Source of the DNA: CAYZED01 sp964477445
GTDB taxonomy: Bacteria > Bacillota > Clostridia > Lutisporales > Lutisporaceae
Direction of reading: 5' to 3'
DNA length: 64,000 nt
Assembly (NCBI GenBank): GCA_964477445.1
Contig: CAYZED010000007.1
Span: 61,745 to 125,744, forward strand
Positions 25,655-34,800 of the stretch are shown piece by piece. Each line of letters starts with the position of its first letter. Position 1 is the first letter of the stretch. Made by a program: the position numbers and the translations under genes. The notes beneath the pieces are model-generated. The model was not told the origin of the DNA. It made no database searches and saw nothing but the letters and a program-made list of their open reading frames with translations.

Positions 25655-26097
25655 ATAAAAGTTTCCCCTATCTATATTTTTCAAGGATAAATCTAAATAA
25701 TTTCGAGAATAAATCTTACCTATTAAGTTAATTTGCTGAAAACTTTTTTCCTCTAAAATAGGTAGCACTACACTATGTCTGCTTTCACAACTAAGTTTGG
25801 CATGTTTGAAAGATGTAATATCATAGCCTTTTCAATATTGGTCATTGTTTCATAATTCATAGTCCTGTATTGTTGAAACTGTATGCTTTAATGTAAATTT
25901 TGCTTAAAAACCATACTTAATTCTTTTTCCAATTTCTATTCTCCTACTAAAAATATTTAACAAAAATATTATAAAACACTGAAAATATTATACTCTCAGT
26001 GTTTATAATTTTATACTTTTAATTTGACTTCATCCATCTTGATATACTTCATATATTCTGAATTTAATTTAAACTGATCTATCATTTTTCTCAACAC
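25655..26097. other. Intergenic region without a recognised gene
   Basis: About 440 AT-rich bases upstream of the serine hydrolase. It contains a hairpin at 25974-26004. At 26023-26097 an open frame of about 25 codons on the minus strand has no good ribosome site. I see no further feature. Confidence 0.5.
25974..26004 (-). terminator. Terminator after the aminotransferase-regulator operon
   Basis: AAACACTGA and its reverse complement enclose a 13-base AT-rich loop. On the minus strand it is followed by an AT-rich tract with five T residues. Confidence 0.55.
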
Positions 26098-26655
26098 TCA
26101 ATATACTGGTGGAGAAATAATTCCTATTAATTCAACTTCTTCGTCGGTCGGATTATAAAGTCTATGTGGTAAATTCTTTGGTACATATAGGCTTCCGCCT
26201 TCTTCTATCAAGTAAACTGATCCATTAACGTGTTGCTCCATTTTTCCTTTTAATACAAAAGTACACTCATCCGCTGCGTGAATCATATCATCACTGCTTC
26301 CCCAAGTTTTTGGTGCCAGCTTCAGATATATAACTTCCATGTTCGGCATAACCCCTCCAGGCCTGCCAGTTGGAGTCAAAAACTCATACTCCATATTAAT
26401 ATCCGCAAACTTAATTTTGGTTCTTTTTTCTTTTGGTATCGCAACCACTCCACCTTGGGTTTCTTCTGATAGTAATGATGCTAAAGAAACTTCGAGAGTG
26501 GAAGCAATTCTTCTTAGAACTGAAAAAGACGGGTCAATCTGATCTCGCTCAATTTGAGATATATATCCTGATGTAATATTAACTTTTTCCGCTAAGTCTC
26601 TGAGCGTCATCCCTTTTTCTTTTCTAAGATCTCTTATTTTCTCACCAATCTGCAA
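26098..26655 (-). CDS. XRE-family regulator with C-terminal cupin domain
   Basis: About 185 residues. The helix-turn-helix spans about 2-60, with MTLRDLAEKVNITSGYISQIE. The cupin domain spans about 105-180, with ADECTFVLKGKMEQHVNGSV and PKNLPHRLYNPTDEEV. I use the TTG at 26655, which has AGAGGGTG 5 bases upstream. This architecture (as in PuuR-type proteins) commonly regulates amine and amino-acid catabolism, with the cupin sensing the ligand. It lies 63 bases after the aminotransferase gene in the same direction and probably regulates it through the palindrome at 28100-28118. Confidence 0.92.
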   Translation of the reverse strand: MQIGEKIRDLRKEKGMTLRDLAEKVNITSGYISQIERDQIDPSFSVLRRIASTLEVSLASLLSEETQGGVVAIPKEKRTKIKFADINMEYEFLTPTGRPGGVMPNMEVIYLKLAPKTWGSSDDMIHAADECTFVLKGKMEQHVNGSVYLIEEGGSLYVPKNLPHRLYNPTDEEVELIGIISPPVY

Positions 26656-26718
26656 TATAACACCCTCTAAAATCAATTTTGATATTATTATACATGATTA
26701 GCCGTGATTTTGCTAATG

Positions 26719-28077
26719 CTACCAACCTTTTGTTACCAAAAGGACTTCATCGCTAATTTTTCCATCCATAAAAGCTTGAATCGACTCTTCTAGAATAGCT
26801 AAGCCTTTATCAATTTGTTCTTTAGTTATTACAAGCGGCGGTTGAATTCTTAAAGTACTGCCAGAAATAAAAATCTGAACCAGCCCATTTTCTATGCATC
26901 TATTGCATATTTTCGCTGCAGCGATACCATTTTTTTCTTTAGTCTCTCTACTTTTAACTAAATCAACACCAATTGAAAGACCCTTTCCTCTTATATTACC
27001 TATGATGTCATATTTATCTTTCATTGCAGTAAGTTTTTCGACAAAATATTCTCCGAGTTCAGTGCTTCTTGCTAAGAGATTCTCACGCTCAATAATTTCA
27101 ATATTTTTTAATGCAGCTACAGAACAAGCAGAATTTCCAGCTAAAGAAAACACATGTCCTAATCCATCAATACTATCCATTATTTCAGCTCTTCCAATAA
27201 TTGCACCCATAGGTAGTCCCGCACCTAGAGATTTCCCCATAGTAATTAAGTCAGGCTCTACTCCAAAATGCTCTATTGAGAACCACTTTCCAGTTCTGCC
27301 CAGCCCCTGCTGAATTTCATCAACAGCAAGCAAAATTCCGTGTTCTTTACACAATTGCGCTAGTGCTTTCACATATTTAATTGGAGGCACATGAATACCA
27401 GAATCTCCAGTTATCGGCTCAAGGAAAATGGCGGCTACTTCATCTGACGAAATGTATGTATTAAATGCATATTTTACTTCATCAAGACATTCTAGTGAAC
27501 AATTATCACAGTCTTTCCCATATTTACATCTGTAACACAGTGGATAATTAAATTGATAAAACTCAGGAAGAAGCGGACCAATTCCCTTATGAAGAAAAAC
27601 CGCAATTTGAGTCATTGAAAGCGCTCCGTAAGTCGCTCCATGGTAACTTTCGAAGAAAGAAATAATTTTGCTCCTGCCAGTGTATGCTCTTGCAAGTTTA
27701 ATCGCACCATCATTTGATTCAGAACCACAATTACTAAAGAGTACCTTCTTTTCAAAATCGCCTGGTGTGATTCCTACGAGTTTCTTCGCTAAATCAACTG
27801 CTTCTTTACAATACATATAAGCTATCGTATACTGTGACATTTTCTCCATCTGATTCTTAACTGCTTCTGCTATTTCTTTATCTCCATGACCAGTATTTGC
27901 AGAAGACGCACTCGATAAAAAGTCAATATATTCATTACCGTCGTAATCGTATATTAATGCTCCATTTCCTTCTTTTATAGCTAATGGAAAGTAAGGAGTT
28001 TTTTGTGCTTTTGCAATGTATTTTTTATCTTCGTCCACAACCTCATGATTTAATGGGTATTTTTCTCTGACACTCAT
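26719..28077 (-). CDS. Class III aminotransferase (4-aminobutyrate/omega-amino-acid type)
   Basis: About 452 residues. The PLP lysine lies in LITMGKSLGAGLPMGAIIG (about 275-293), the cofactor-binding Asp in LLAVDEIQQGLGRTG (about 241-255), and SNCGSESNDGAIKLARAYTG is the ornithine/GABA aminotransferase pattern. A cysteine cluster CYRCKYGKDCDNCSLEC (about 178-194) occurs in a subset of these enzymes. ATG 28077 is preceded by GGAGG, so I prefer it to the TTG 15 bases upstream. It transfers amino groups from omega-amino acids, diamines or related substrates. The XRE-cupin gene downstream supports amine or amino-acid catabolism. Confidence 0.92.
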   Translation of the reverse strand: MSVREKYPLNHEVVDEDKKYIAKAQKTPYFPLAIKEGNGALIYDYDGNEYIDFLSSASSANTGHGDKEIAEAVKNQMEKMSQYTIAYMYCKEAVDLAKKLVGITPGDFEKKVLFSNCGSESNDGAIKLARAYTGRSKIISFFESYHGATYGALSMTQIAVFLHKGIGPLLPEFYQFNYPLCYRCKYGKDCDNCSLECLDEVKYAFNTYISSDEVAAIFLEPITGDSGIHVPPIKYVKALAQLCKEHGILLAVDEIQQGLGRTGKWFSIEHFGVEPDLITMGKSLGAGLPMGAIIGRAEIMDSIDGLGHVFSLAGNSACSVAALKNIEIIERENLLARSTELGEYFVEKLTAMKDKYDIIGNIRGKGLSIGVDLVKSRETKEKNGIAAAKICNRCIENGLVQIFISGSTLRIQPPLVITKEQIDKGLAILEESIQAFMDGKISDEVLLVTKGW

Positions 28078-28099
28078 TTTTATTACCTCCAAATTATTT

Positions 28100-28118
28100 G
28101 TATAGAAATATTCTATAC
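28100..28118. promoter_or_regulatory. 19-bp palindrome, candidate operator for the XRE-cupin regulator
   Basis: GTATAGAA-ATA-TTCTATAC is a perfect inverted repeat with 8-base arms. It lies between the predicted promoter (28145-28174) and the aminotransferase start. Confidence 0.65.
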
Positions 28119-28144
28119 CTAAATATTATAACCAGAATAAACTA

Positions 28145-28174
28145 ATTATAATATAGATAAACTTTTAGTGTCAA
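28145..28174 (-). promoter_or_regulatory. Promoter of the aminotransferase operon
   Basis: On the minus strand a perfect TTGACA and a perfect TATAAT are separated by 18 bases. Confidence 0.75.
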
Positions 28175-28233
28175 TATCCTTTGATGTGATTTTAAAAATA
28201 AAATAAGGTGATTTTGATGCAAATACAAAGTAA

Positions 28234-28265
28234 GGGCGAGAATCACATAATCACGATTCTCGCCC
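28234..28265. terminator. Hairpin after the secreted-protein gene
   Basis: GGGCGAGAATC and its reverse complement form an 11-bp stem with a 10-base loop. The following tract lacks a long U run in either direction, so termination is likely but not certain. Confidence 0.55.
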
Positions 28266-28309
28266 GTCACGAATGTCCCGATATATTTTTATAAAAATTT
28301 ACTATTTAT

Positions 28310-28783
28310 TCATCTTTCATAGCTGAAAGACATTAGTGGTAATCCTGATAAAGCATCAATTACAATATGAACCTCATCAATTATTGGGTCCTCTTTTGAG
28401 TCTGGTGCAGGATGATATGGAGGAGTTTTGAAACTTACAATATATACAGGTAGTTTATCCATATGACCTTTTTGTTTTAAAGCTGGATCTTTTTCAAGTG
28501 ACTCTTCTGAGAACATTTGCGTAGAACTAGTAATCAAACAGTGTTTCACCTTAACTCCATTATTTCCAATTTGATTATATTCCTTTGCTGCAGTTTGAAT
28601 TGCCGCAGCCTCTCCGGCCTTACTAAATAATGATGAATCTTCTTTATCTTCAATAAAAATATTTGCTCTAGCCATTTTATTCTCATTCAAATCTTTCGGC
28701 ATATCAGGGCTAGCAAACGAAAAAACATTTCCTATAAGCAATATTAAGACTGCCAATGAAATAACTTTGGTTTTTTTATTCAT
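28310..28783 (-). CDS. Secreted protein of unknown function
   Basis: The protein has 157 residues. The N-terminus MNKKTKVISLAVLILLIGNV and FSFASPD is a clear signal peptide, cut near residue 25. The mature domain is mixed, with one cysteine (KHCLITSS) and an acidic C-terminus; VYIVSFKTPPYHPAPDSK is its most distinctive stretch. The ATG has GGGAGG six bases upstream; longer readings in this frame have no signal peptide. Its start overlaps the end of a 63-codon frame at 28776-28967. I do not recognise the family. Confidence 0.75.
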   Translation of the reverse strand: MNKKTKVISLAVLILLIGNVFSFASPDMPKDLNENKMARANIFIEDKEDSSLFSKAGEAAAIQTAAKEYNQIGNNGVKVKHCLITSSTQMFSEESLEKDPALKQKGHMDKLPVYIVSFKTPPYHPAPDSKEDPIIDEVHIVIDALSGLPLMSFSYER

Positions 28784-28967
28784 TACAAACCTCCCAATTT
28801 TCAGCTCCACCAACTGTCCCTGTATAAATGCCGTTTGATGACCTTTGAAATCTACAAACATGACTTGAATTAACCGTTGGACCTGTAATGTTAACAATAA
28901 TATTAGCTGTATTAGCATTGTAATAATGTTGATCCGTATCTAACGCGAAAACCATTATGTTTCCCAT
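28776..28967 (-). CDS. Small ORF, possibly the C-terminal remnant of a secreted protein
   Basis: The 63-codon frame follows the deacylase stop by about 20 bases and has no convincing ribosome site. Its product (NANTANIIVNITGPTV and NGIYTGTVGGAENWEVC) looks like the beta-strand end of an extracellular module rather than a complete protein. The stop overlaps the next gene's ATG and encloses its ribosome site. It could instead be a translated small protein coupled to the secreted-protein gene. Confidence 0.35.
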   Translation of the reverse strand: MGNIMVFALDTDQHYYNANTANIIVNITGPTVNSSHVCRFQRSSNGIYTGTVGGAENWEVCNE

Positions 28968-28987
28968 TTACTCTATATTAACATAAT

Positions 28988-30589
28988 CTAATTAATTGAT
29001 TCTCTTATTATTTTACCATTTTTGATGCCAGTAATCGTTCCATTTTTGACCGACAACTTTCCATTAACAAATACATATACAATCCCTGTATTTGCAGCAG
29101 TTGAATTCGCATAGTTTGCATTACCGGCAATTGTTTTGAAGTCAAATACCACCATATCCGCGTCATTTCCCTCTTTTAATATTCCTTTATTATTAAGATT
29201 ATAAAATTCTGCCGGAAGCCCGGTCTGTTTCCTTATACACTCTTCGAGTGTCATGAATCCTTTATCTCTGCAATATTTCCCAATTATTTTTGGAAATGTA
29301 GCCACAATTCTAGGATGAGTCAGTTCCCCTCTTTGGTTCATTATATTCCCATCTACACCACCCATGGTTAGTGGATGTTTAATTATATTTTCAAGATCCC
29401 AATCACTAATCATAATATATATTGCTAATCCACCGCCTTCGTTCTCTAACAGCAAATCAAACAGCGTTTCGCAAGGATCTTTTCCTAATTGATTAGCTAT
29501 GTCTAGCACACTCATCCCATTATATTGAGGAGTCATAGGCAACACTACAATTATTCCATCAAACCCACTTCCATATATTAAATTCTCATATTCAGTCGAT
29601 TCTTTGCTGACTTCTTCCTTTATCTTTGCTCTAGTTTCAGGATTTCTCAAGTGCTCTAATAACCCTTCTGGGCCATTAGTTGCATACTTTGGAGGTATTG
29701 AACTGATTAGTGCCGTTGCACCACCATCATAAGGGTATTGATCTAGTCTTATAGTTAATCCCCTATTGTTTGCTTCATCAATAAGTTTAAGAGTCTCTAT
29801 AGATTTACCTGCATTAGACTTGCCGCCAATTTTGTGGTGAGATATTACAGCTGGAATTCCAGCTGCTTCTGCGATTCTTATAGTTTCCTCAACACTTTCG
29901 ACAACTTTAGATGATTCTGATCGCATATGAGTCGAGTAGTATCCACCAAATTCACCAACTACTTTACAAAGCTCAATAATTTCTTCTTCTTTAGAATAAC
30001 AACCCGTCGGATATACTAGCCCGGTCGAGAGACCTAAAGCACCTGCTTTCATTCCTTCTCTAACAAGTTCTTTCATTTCTTGAAGTTCTTCTTCTGTTGG
30101 AATGGCATCACTAAATCCCATAACGCTTTCTCTAATTGTTCCGTGTCCAATATATGTCGCGAAATTAAGAGGTACATCAATAGACTCAATTTCTTTAAAA
30201 AACGCCTCATAATTCCCACCATTTTTCAAGATATTCTCTTTATGTTTCGGGAGCATCATTTCTAAATTTCTCATCGTGCTGCCTTTAAATGGAGCCGGAA
30301 AAACTCCACAATGCCCAGCAATTTCAGTCGTAATCCCCTGTTCAAGTAAATTAAAAGCACTAAATTCCTGCAAAATTTCCGCATCAGAATGAGAATGGCA
30401 ATCAATAAAGCCTGGCGATATTGTCAACCCGGAGCAATCAAAAATAACAACCCCTTCTTCTAAGGAAACCGCATCTCTAACTTCGCCGATTTTTGTAATA
30501 ATATTTCCTTCAATTAATAGATCTGCTTGATATTTTGCCATTCCAGTACCGTCTACGATAGTTCCATTTTTCAGTATGTATTTTGACAT
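28988..30589 (-). CDS. N-acyl-D-amino-acid deacylase (D-aminoacylase)
   Basis: The 533-residue amidohydrolase has SPGFIDCHSHSDAEI (about 58-72) with the HxH metal pair, EQGITTEIAGHCG, STHMRSES near 219-226, and a metal-binding AVISHHKIGG near 252-261. The C-terminal strand domain ends with GNDADMVVFDFKTI. The length matches D-aminoacylase and N-acyl-D-Glu/Asp deacylases. It hydrolyses N-acyl-D-amino acids in the cytoplasm. It is a full-length relative of the partial gene at the left edge and is divergently transcribed from an esterase gene. Confidence 0.9.
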   Translation of the reverse strand: MSKYILKNGTIVDGTGMAKYQADLLIEGNIITKIGEVRDAVSLEEGVVIFDCSGLTISPGFIDCHSHSDAEILQEFSAFNLLEQGITTEIAGHCGVFPAPFKGSTMRNLEMMLPKHKENILKNGGNYEAFFKEIESIDVPLNFATYIGHGTIRESVMGFSDAIPTEEELQEMKELVREGMKAGALGLSTGLVYPTGCYSKEEEIIELCKVVGEFGGYYSTHMRSESSKVVESVEETIRIAEAAGIPAVISHHKIGGKSNAGKSIETLKLIDEANNRGLTIRLDQYPYDGGATALISSIPPKYATNGPEGLLEHLRNPETRAKIKEEVSKESTEYENLIYGSGFDGIIVVLPMTPQYNGMSVLDIANQLGKDPCETLFDLLLENEGGGLAIYIMISDWDLENIIKHPLTMGGVDGNIMNQRGELTHPRIVATFPKIIGKYCRDKGFMTLEECIRKQTGLPAEFYNLNNKGILKEGNDADMVVFDFKTIAGNANYANSTAANTGIVYVFVNGKLSVKNGTITGIKNGKIIRESIN

Positions 30590-30886
30590 TTTTTCTCCTC
30601 AATTTCTATTTTCTAATTTGAATTCTACAGATACTTTAATTTTATTATCCATCCAGTCTTAAGTAAAATACTATTATCCTATATTTAATATAAGCCTTAT
30701 GTATATCTCACTGGTAGTTAGTAAAAATCCCTATAGCCTAACGAGATTTTTTTAACAAAATCAACTATACAATTTTATCGGTTTGTACTACAATTTGAAT
30801 TGATTCATGATTTGTAATGCAATAATATATTGTATTGCTTAAATTAAAAACAAAAATAGATTAAAGAAATAAAACGGAGGATTAAA

Positions 30887-32008
30887 ATGGAAAATAATAA
30901 GCTGTTTTTACTCGATCCAAATGGTAAATACATAGTCGGAATAACACATGTTGATTTTACATACAAAACAATTGAAGGTTCTGATCGAAAAATTCCATTA
31001 ACAATATTTTATCCAGCACAGAGCAACGAAAACAAAGAACCTGAATTATTTTTATTTAAGGAAGCTTTTGATTTCAGTCAAACTGTGTTTGGAAATTATC
31101 TGAATGATAATCTTTTGGATTATAAAACAAATTGCTACCCTGATGTAACCGTTTTGAAGTCTGAAGAAAACTATCCTGTTGTGATTTATAACCACGGTTT
31201 TAGTGGATTTCCAATGCAAAATGCTACTTTATGTAGTGACTTAGCAAGTAATGGTTATATAGTTGTTTCAGTTGGCCATCCTGGAACTTCGGCGGCACTA
31301 AAGTACACAAACGGAGATATTGCGTCTTTCGTTTATGATACGAGCATCCAACGCGACCCAGATGCGCCAAAAAAATATGCTGAGTTAGTAGCGAACCTCA
31401 TGGTTGAAGAAGACATTAATACACTTCTTGATTTAGCCGAAAAAAGATATTCTTTTGATAGCCAATATGAAAAGCTTGTTGATTTATGGGTAGAAGATAC
31501 TATTAGTTCAATTAATCATCTTGAAGTTATTAACAATCTCGAATCTTCAATTCTATTTAATAAAATGAGGTTGGATAAAATCGCTATAACTGGTCACTCT
31601 CTTGGTGGAACTACTGCGGCTCAGGCAGCTAGGGATGATAAAAGAATTGTATGTGGTATTAATATAGATGGTTCTGCATTTGGTAATTATAGAACACATG
31701 GAATAGACAAGCCTTTTTTCACAATTTCTATTGATTTTGTATGGAGAACCAACAGAGGCTTTTACTTAGCTAATAAAGCTGAAACAAAAAATATTGTTAT
31801 TGATGGCATAACTCACGTGGGCTTCATGGACTTTATTTTCACATGCCCAGAACTACCAAAAGAATTTTTTGGAACGATCAATCCAGAAAAACAAAAAGAA
31901 ATGCTAATCCAATACCATTTAGCATATTTCGGTAATTACTTATTAAATCAGGAAAATGATTTGAATGATATAAAATTTGATGGAGTTAAGCTATACGAAA
32001 GAAAATAA
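30887..32008 (+). CDS. Alpha/beta hydrolase, platelet-activating-factor acetylhydrolase type
   Basis: The 373-residue protein has the nucleophile elbow AITGHSLGGTTAAQA (about 232-246), an oxyanion region VVIYNHGFSGFP (about 97-108), a later Asp in GINIDGSAFG and His in GITHVGFMD (about 305-313). This matches PAF-AH-like acetylhydrolases. No signal peptide is seen, so the substrate is intracellular: a short-chain ester or oxidised lipid. A GGAGG site precedes ATG. It is monocistronic, with a strong terminator, and divergent from the D-aminoacylase gene. Confidence 0.85.
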   Translation: MENNKLFLLDPNGKYIVGITHVDFTYKTIEGSDRKIPLTIFYPAQSNENKEPELFLFKEAFDFSQTVFGNYLNDNLLDYKTNCYPDVTVLKSEENYPVVIYNHGFSGFPMQNATLCSDLASNGYIVVSVGHPGTSAALKYTNGDIASFVYDTSIQRDPDAPKKYAELVANLMVEEDINTLLDLAEKRYSFDSQYEKLVDLWVEDTISSINHLEVINNLESSILFNKMRLDKIAITGHSLGGTTAAQAARDDKRIVCGINIDGSAFGNYRTHGIDKPFFTISIDFVWRTNRGFYLANKAETKNIVIDGITHVGFMDFIFTCPELPKEFFGTINPEKQKEMLIQYHLAYFGNYLLNQENDLNDIKFDGVKLYERK

Positions 32009-32020
32009 ATAAAAACAAAA

Positions 32021-32061
32021 AAGGGACAGTCTCAATCAGCTTTCTGATACCACTGTCCCTT
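32021..32061. terminator. Terminator between the esterase and ilvB (convergent)
   Basis: AAGGGACAGT and ACTGTCCCTT form a 10-bp outer stem, and ATCAG/CTGAT an inner stem. A-rich sequence precedes it, so it also serves ilvB on the minus strand. Confidence 0.8.
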
Positions 32062-32065
32062 AATC

Positions 32066-33757
32066 TCAATAATCATCGTTACATTCACATATAGGCCTAT
32101 CTGCTAAAACCATTGGTAATACTAAGTCTTCTGAGCTTATTATGCAATCAATTACCACGGGCCCATCGTGATTTAGTGCTTCCAACAATACTCTTTCAAC
32201 ATCTTCATTTTTTTCAATTCTCAGCCCTTTTACTCCGAACGCCTCCGCTATTTTTGCGAAATCCAAAACATCAAAAAACTGTGTGTGTGAATATTTTTTT
32301 TCGAAGAGAATCTTTTGCCATTGCTTAACCATACCTAAAGCCGAATTATTCATGACTATCTGCTTAACCGGAATATTGTACCTGCTTAAAGTGGCCAATT
32401 CATTTATATTCATACGAAAACTTCCATCGCCAGCTATATTTATTGTTTTCCTATCTGGTCTTCCCATCGCGGCTCCAATAGCCGCACCTAAACCAAACCC
32501 CATTGTACCAAGCCCTCCAGAGGTTAAAAAGCTTCTCGGATCATTAAACTTATAATACTGTGCAGTCCACATCTGATGTTGTCCCACTTCAGTCGTTACT
32601 GTGATGTTTTCCCCTGCAACTCTATTAATTGTTTCTAGTAAAAATTTGGGGCAAAGCTCTCCTTTTGCATTGTAATTTAATTTATTATCATCCTTATATT
32701 CTTTAACTTGCTTGAGCCATCCATTAACTGGTTTTTCTTCTATTAATTTATTAAGTTCGTTGAGAACGTCTTTGACGTCGCCTGAAAGAGGATAACCGAC
32801 TTCAATATTTTTGCCTAGCTCAGCAGGATCTATATCTATTTGGATTACTTCGGCATTAGTTGCGAATCCATCTGTCTTACAGGTCGCACGATCACTAAAT
32901 CTCGCCCCTACAGCTATAATCAAATCACTGTTATCAAAAGCTAAGTTTGCATGCTTGAATCCATGCATCCCTACCATGCCTAAAAATTGGTCATGTTCAC
33001 CAGGGAAAACACCAGTTCCCATTAAACTTGTTGAAACGGGAGCCTTTATTTTAAGAGCAAAATCCCTTAGTTCCTGTACTGCATTAGCGATTTTTACACC
33101 TCCACCGGCATAAATAACAGGTCTTTCCGAGCGATTTATTGCCTCTGCGGCTTTAACTAAAAGAAACTTTTGTCTATTATGATTTACATTTAATACTTCT
33201 TTATACTTTTCAAATGATTTACTTGATTCCTCAAATTCGTATTCAATTTCTGTGTTTTGGATATCTTTCGGGATATCAACAAGAACTGGTCCTGGTCGAC
33301 CGGATTTTGCTAGAGCGAAAGCTTCACGTATAGTTTCACATAATTTGTCCGCTCTCATAACTAAGTAGTTCTTTTTTGTGATACTTTTTGTAACACTAGT
33401 TATGTTTATTTCTTGAAAAGAATCCTTCCCCAGCAAACTCCTAGCTACTTGCCCCGTTATTATCACCATAGGCACAGAATCCATTTTAGCAGTAGCTATT
33501 CCTGTAACTGTATTCCCAGCTCCTGGCCCAGAAGTTGCAATTACAACCCCAACTTTACCCGTAGCTCTAGCGTATCCATCGGCTGCATGCGTAGCTCCTT
33601 GCTCATGAGAAGTAAGTATGTGAACTATCTTATCTTCCTCATAGAGTGCATCATATATGTTTATAACCGTCCCACCAGGATAGCCAAAAACTACATCAAC
33701 TCCTTGTTCTTTAAGTAATTCCATTAACGCTAATGCGCCCTTCATTTTTCTTTTCAT
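32066..33757 (-). CDS. ilvB: Acetolactate synthase large subunit
   Basis: The 563-residue ThDP enzyme has VFGYPGGTVINIYDAL (about 22-37), the catalytic Glu in TSHEQGATHAADGYAR (about 49-64), and the ThDP/Mg motif NIAGDGSFRMNINELATL (about 434-451). It joins two pyruvates, or pyruvate and 2-oxobutyrate, in the first common step of Val, Leu and Ile synthesis. The ribosome site is GGAGG. No ilvN/ilvH small-subunit gene follows it; the next gene is convergent. It is controlled by a T-box and leader peptide far upstream (34580-34981), with about 820 bases of non-coding repeats between. Confidence 0.95.
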   Translation of the reverse strand: MKRKMKGALALMELLKEQGVDVVFGYPGGTVINIYDALYEEDKIVHILTSHEQGATHAADGYARATGKVGVVIATSGPGAGNTVTGIATAKMDSVPMVIITGQVARSLLGKDSFQEINITSVTKSITKKNYLVMRADKLCETIREAFALAKSGRPGPVLVDIPKDIQNTEIEYEFEESSKSFEKYKEVLNVNHNRQKFLLVKAAEAINRSERPVIYAGGGVKIANAVQELRDFALKIKAPVSTSLMGTGVFPGEHDQFLGMVGMHGFKHANLAFDNSDLIIAVGARFSDRATCKTDGFATNAEVIQIDIDPAELGKNIEVGYPLSGDVKDVLNELNKLIEEKPVNGWLKQVKEYKDDNKLNYNAKGELCPKFLLETINRVAGENITVTTEVGQHQMWTAQYYKFNDPRSFLTSGGLGTMGFGLGAAIGAAMGRPDRKTINIAGDGSFRMNINELATLSRYNIPVKQIVMNNSALGMVKQWQKILFEKKYSHTQFFDVLDFAKIAEAFGVKGLRIEKNEDVERVLLEALNHDGPVVIDCIISSEDLVLPMVLADRPICECNDDY

Positions 33758-33991
33758 GATTTTTATCCTCCAATATTTTTATATGCTATTTTTATATTTC
33801 CTGTTTGCACCTATTCTTATGAATAAGTTTTTATTTGCTGTGGTTAGCGTCAATCGAGGAGTCATAAGAATTTGCGTTATTGAATATTTTTTAATCGGAA
33901 ACGCAAATTAATATTAAATACGCAATCGAAAGAGAAAACCTATGTTTATGCAAATGATTATTCTTGTTTATTCCATAAATCACTTTACATA
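33758..33991. other. Non-coding leader segment before ilvB
   Basis: AT-rich sequence between the twin repeats and the ilvB ribosome site. TTTGCAC near 33804-33810 resembles the left end of the repeats. I see no gene here. Confidence 0.5.
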
Positions 33992-34323
33992 TACAGTTTG
34001 CACTAATTAATTTTGTTTTAGAGAAGGCTCAAGATTTTGGCAAGCGCGACGCGTACATTTAGTACGCTAGAGTTTGCCACTTAGTACGCTATTCGCATTA
34101 ATGTGACTCTATCGGTCTGTAATATCGACTTTTTAAAGCGAGTTCAGTGATGCTATAAATACAACTCAACATATCAGTACCAGACCTTATGGCGCTATTC
34201 GCATTAATAATGTTTCTATGTGCATATATAATCAGCTTCCCTCCTCGGCTCCGCCGAGTTTCAGCAGGAAGCAACACTATAATTAATGCGAATGCTTATG
34301 GCAACGCACTATAAAGCAAAATG
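33992..34323. repeat. Palindromic element, copy 1 (with about 110 bp extra)
   Basis: It begins TACAGTTTGCACTAATTAAT and ends near ATAAAGCAAAATG. TTTTGTTTTA near the left end and a degenerate complement at the right end act as terminal inverted repeats. ATTCGCATTAAT recurs twice and is complemented by ATTAATGCGAAT near 34282-34293. Inner CTCGG-CTCCG-CCGAG forms a hairpin. Copy 2 lies 21 bases further on in the same direction. Confidence 0.8.
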
Positions 34324-34344
34324 TTTTAAAAACAAGTTTTCATT

Positions 34345-34571
34345 TACAGTTTGCACTAATTAATTTTGTTTTAGAGAAGGCGCAAGGTTTTGGTAAGATC
34401 GACGCGTACATTTAGTACGCTAGAGTTTACCCACTTGTAACGCTATTCGCATTAATAGTGTTACTATACGTCTGTAATACCTGCTTCCCTCCTCGGCTCC
34501 GCCGAGTTTCAGCAGGAAGCAACACTATAATTAATGCGAATGCTTATGGCAACGAACTATAAAACAAAATG
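34345..34571. repeat. Palindromic element, copy 2
   Basis: The left 36 bases are identical to the left end of copy 1, and the right 90 bases (from CTTCCCTCCTCGGCTCCGCC) are nearly identical. ATTTTGTTTTA and TATAAAACAAAAT pair as ends; ATTCGCATTAAT and ATTAATGCGAAT pair inside. It lies immediately downstream of the ilvB T-box terminator, so it would be part of the ilvB mRNA. Confidence 0.8.
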
Positions 34572-34579
34572 AATAGTGC

Positions 34580-34800
34580 AAAAAAAGAGCTCCGCACCCA
34601 GTTTATTATCCTGGGGCGAAGCTCCGCGTTACCACCCATATTTATATCTCTAATTAGTATAACGGTCTAAATCCGGTATTGCTTACTTAGTTTCAGCATA
34701 CAGCTCAAGGACGATACAAGTCACTTAAGCTTTCGGGGTTCTCAGCAAACTCCCCTTCTCTGTAAAGCATCCATGTACTTACTTGTTCCTGTCACAGCCT
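34580..34800 (-). promoter_or_regulatory. T-box riboswitch upstream of ilvB
   Basis: On the minus strand, in order: ACAGAGAAGGGG with GCTGAGAACCCC (Stem I, about 34735-34770), a putative specifier region with ATC then GTC (34710-34715) before CTTGAGC, the T-box GGGTGGTAACGCG (34625-34637) that pairs with the tRNA acceptor end, and a terminator stem-loop (34587-34624) followed by seven U. Uncharged tRNA should favour the antiterminator. Ile and Val codons fit control of acetolactate synthase. Its 5' part overlaps the 79-codon leader ORF. The exact specifier cannot be fixed without folding. Confidence 0.9.
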
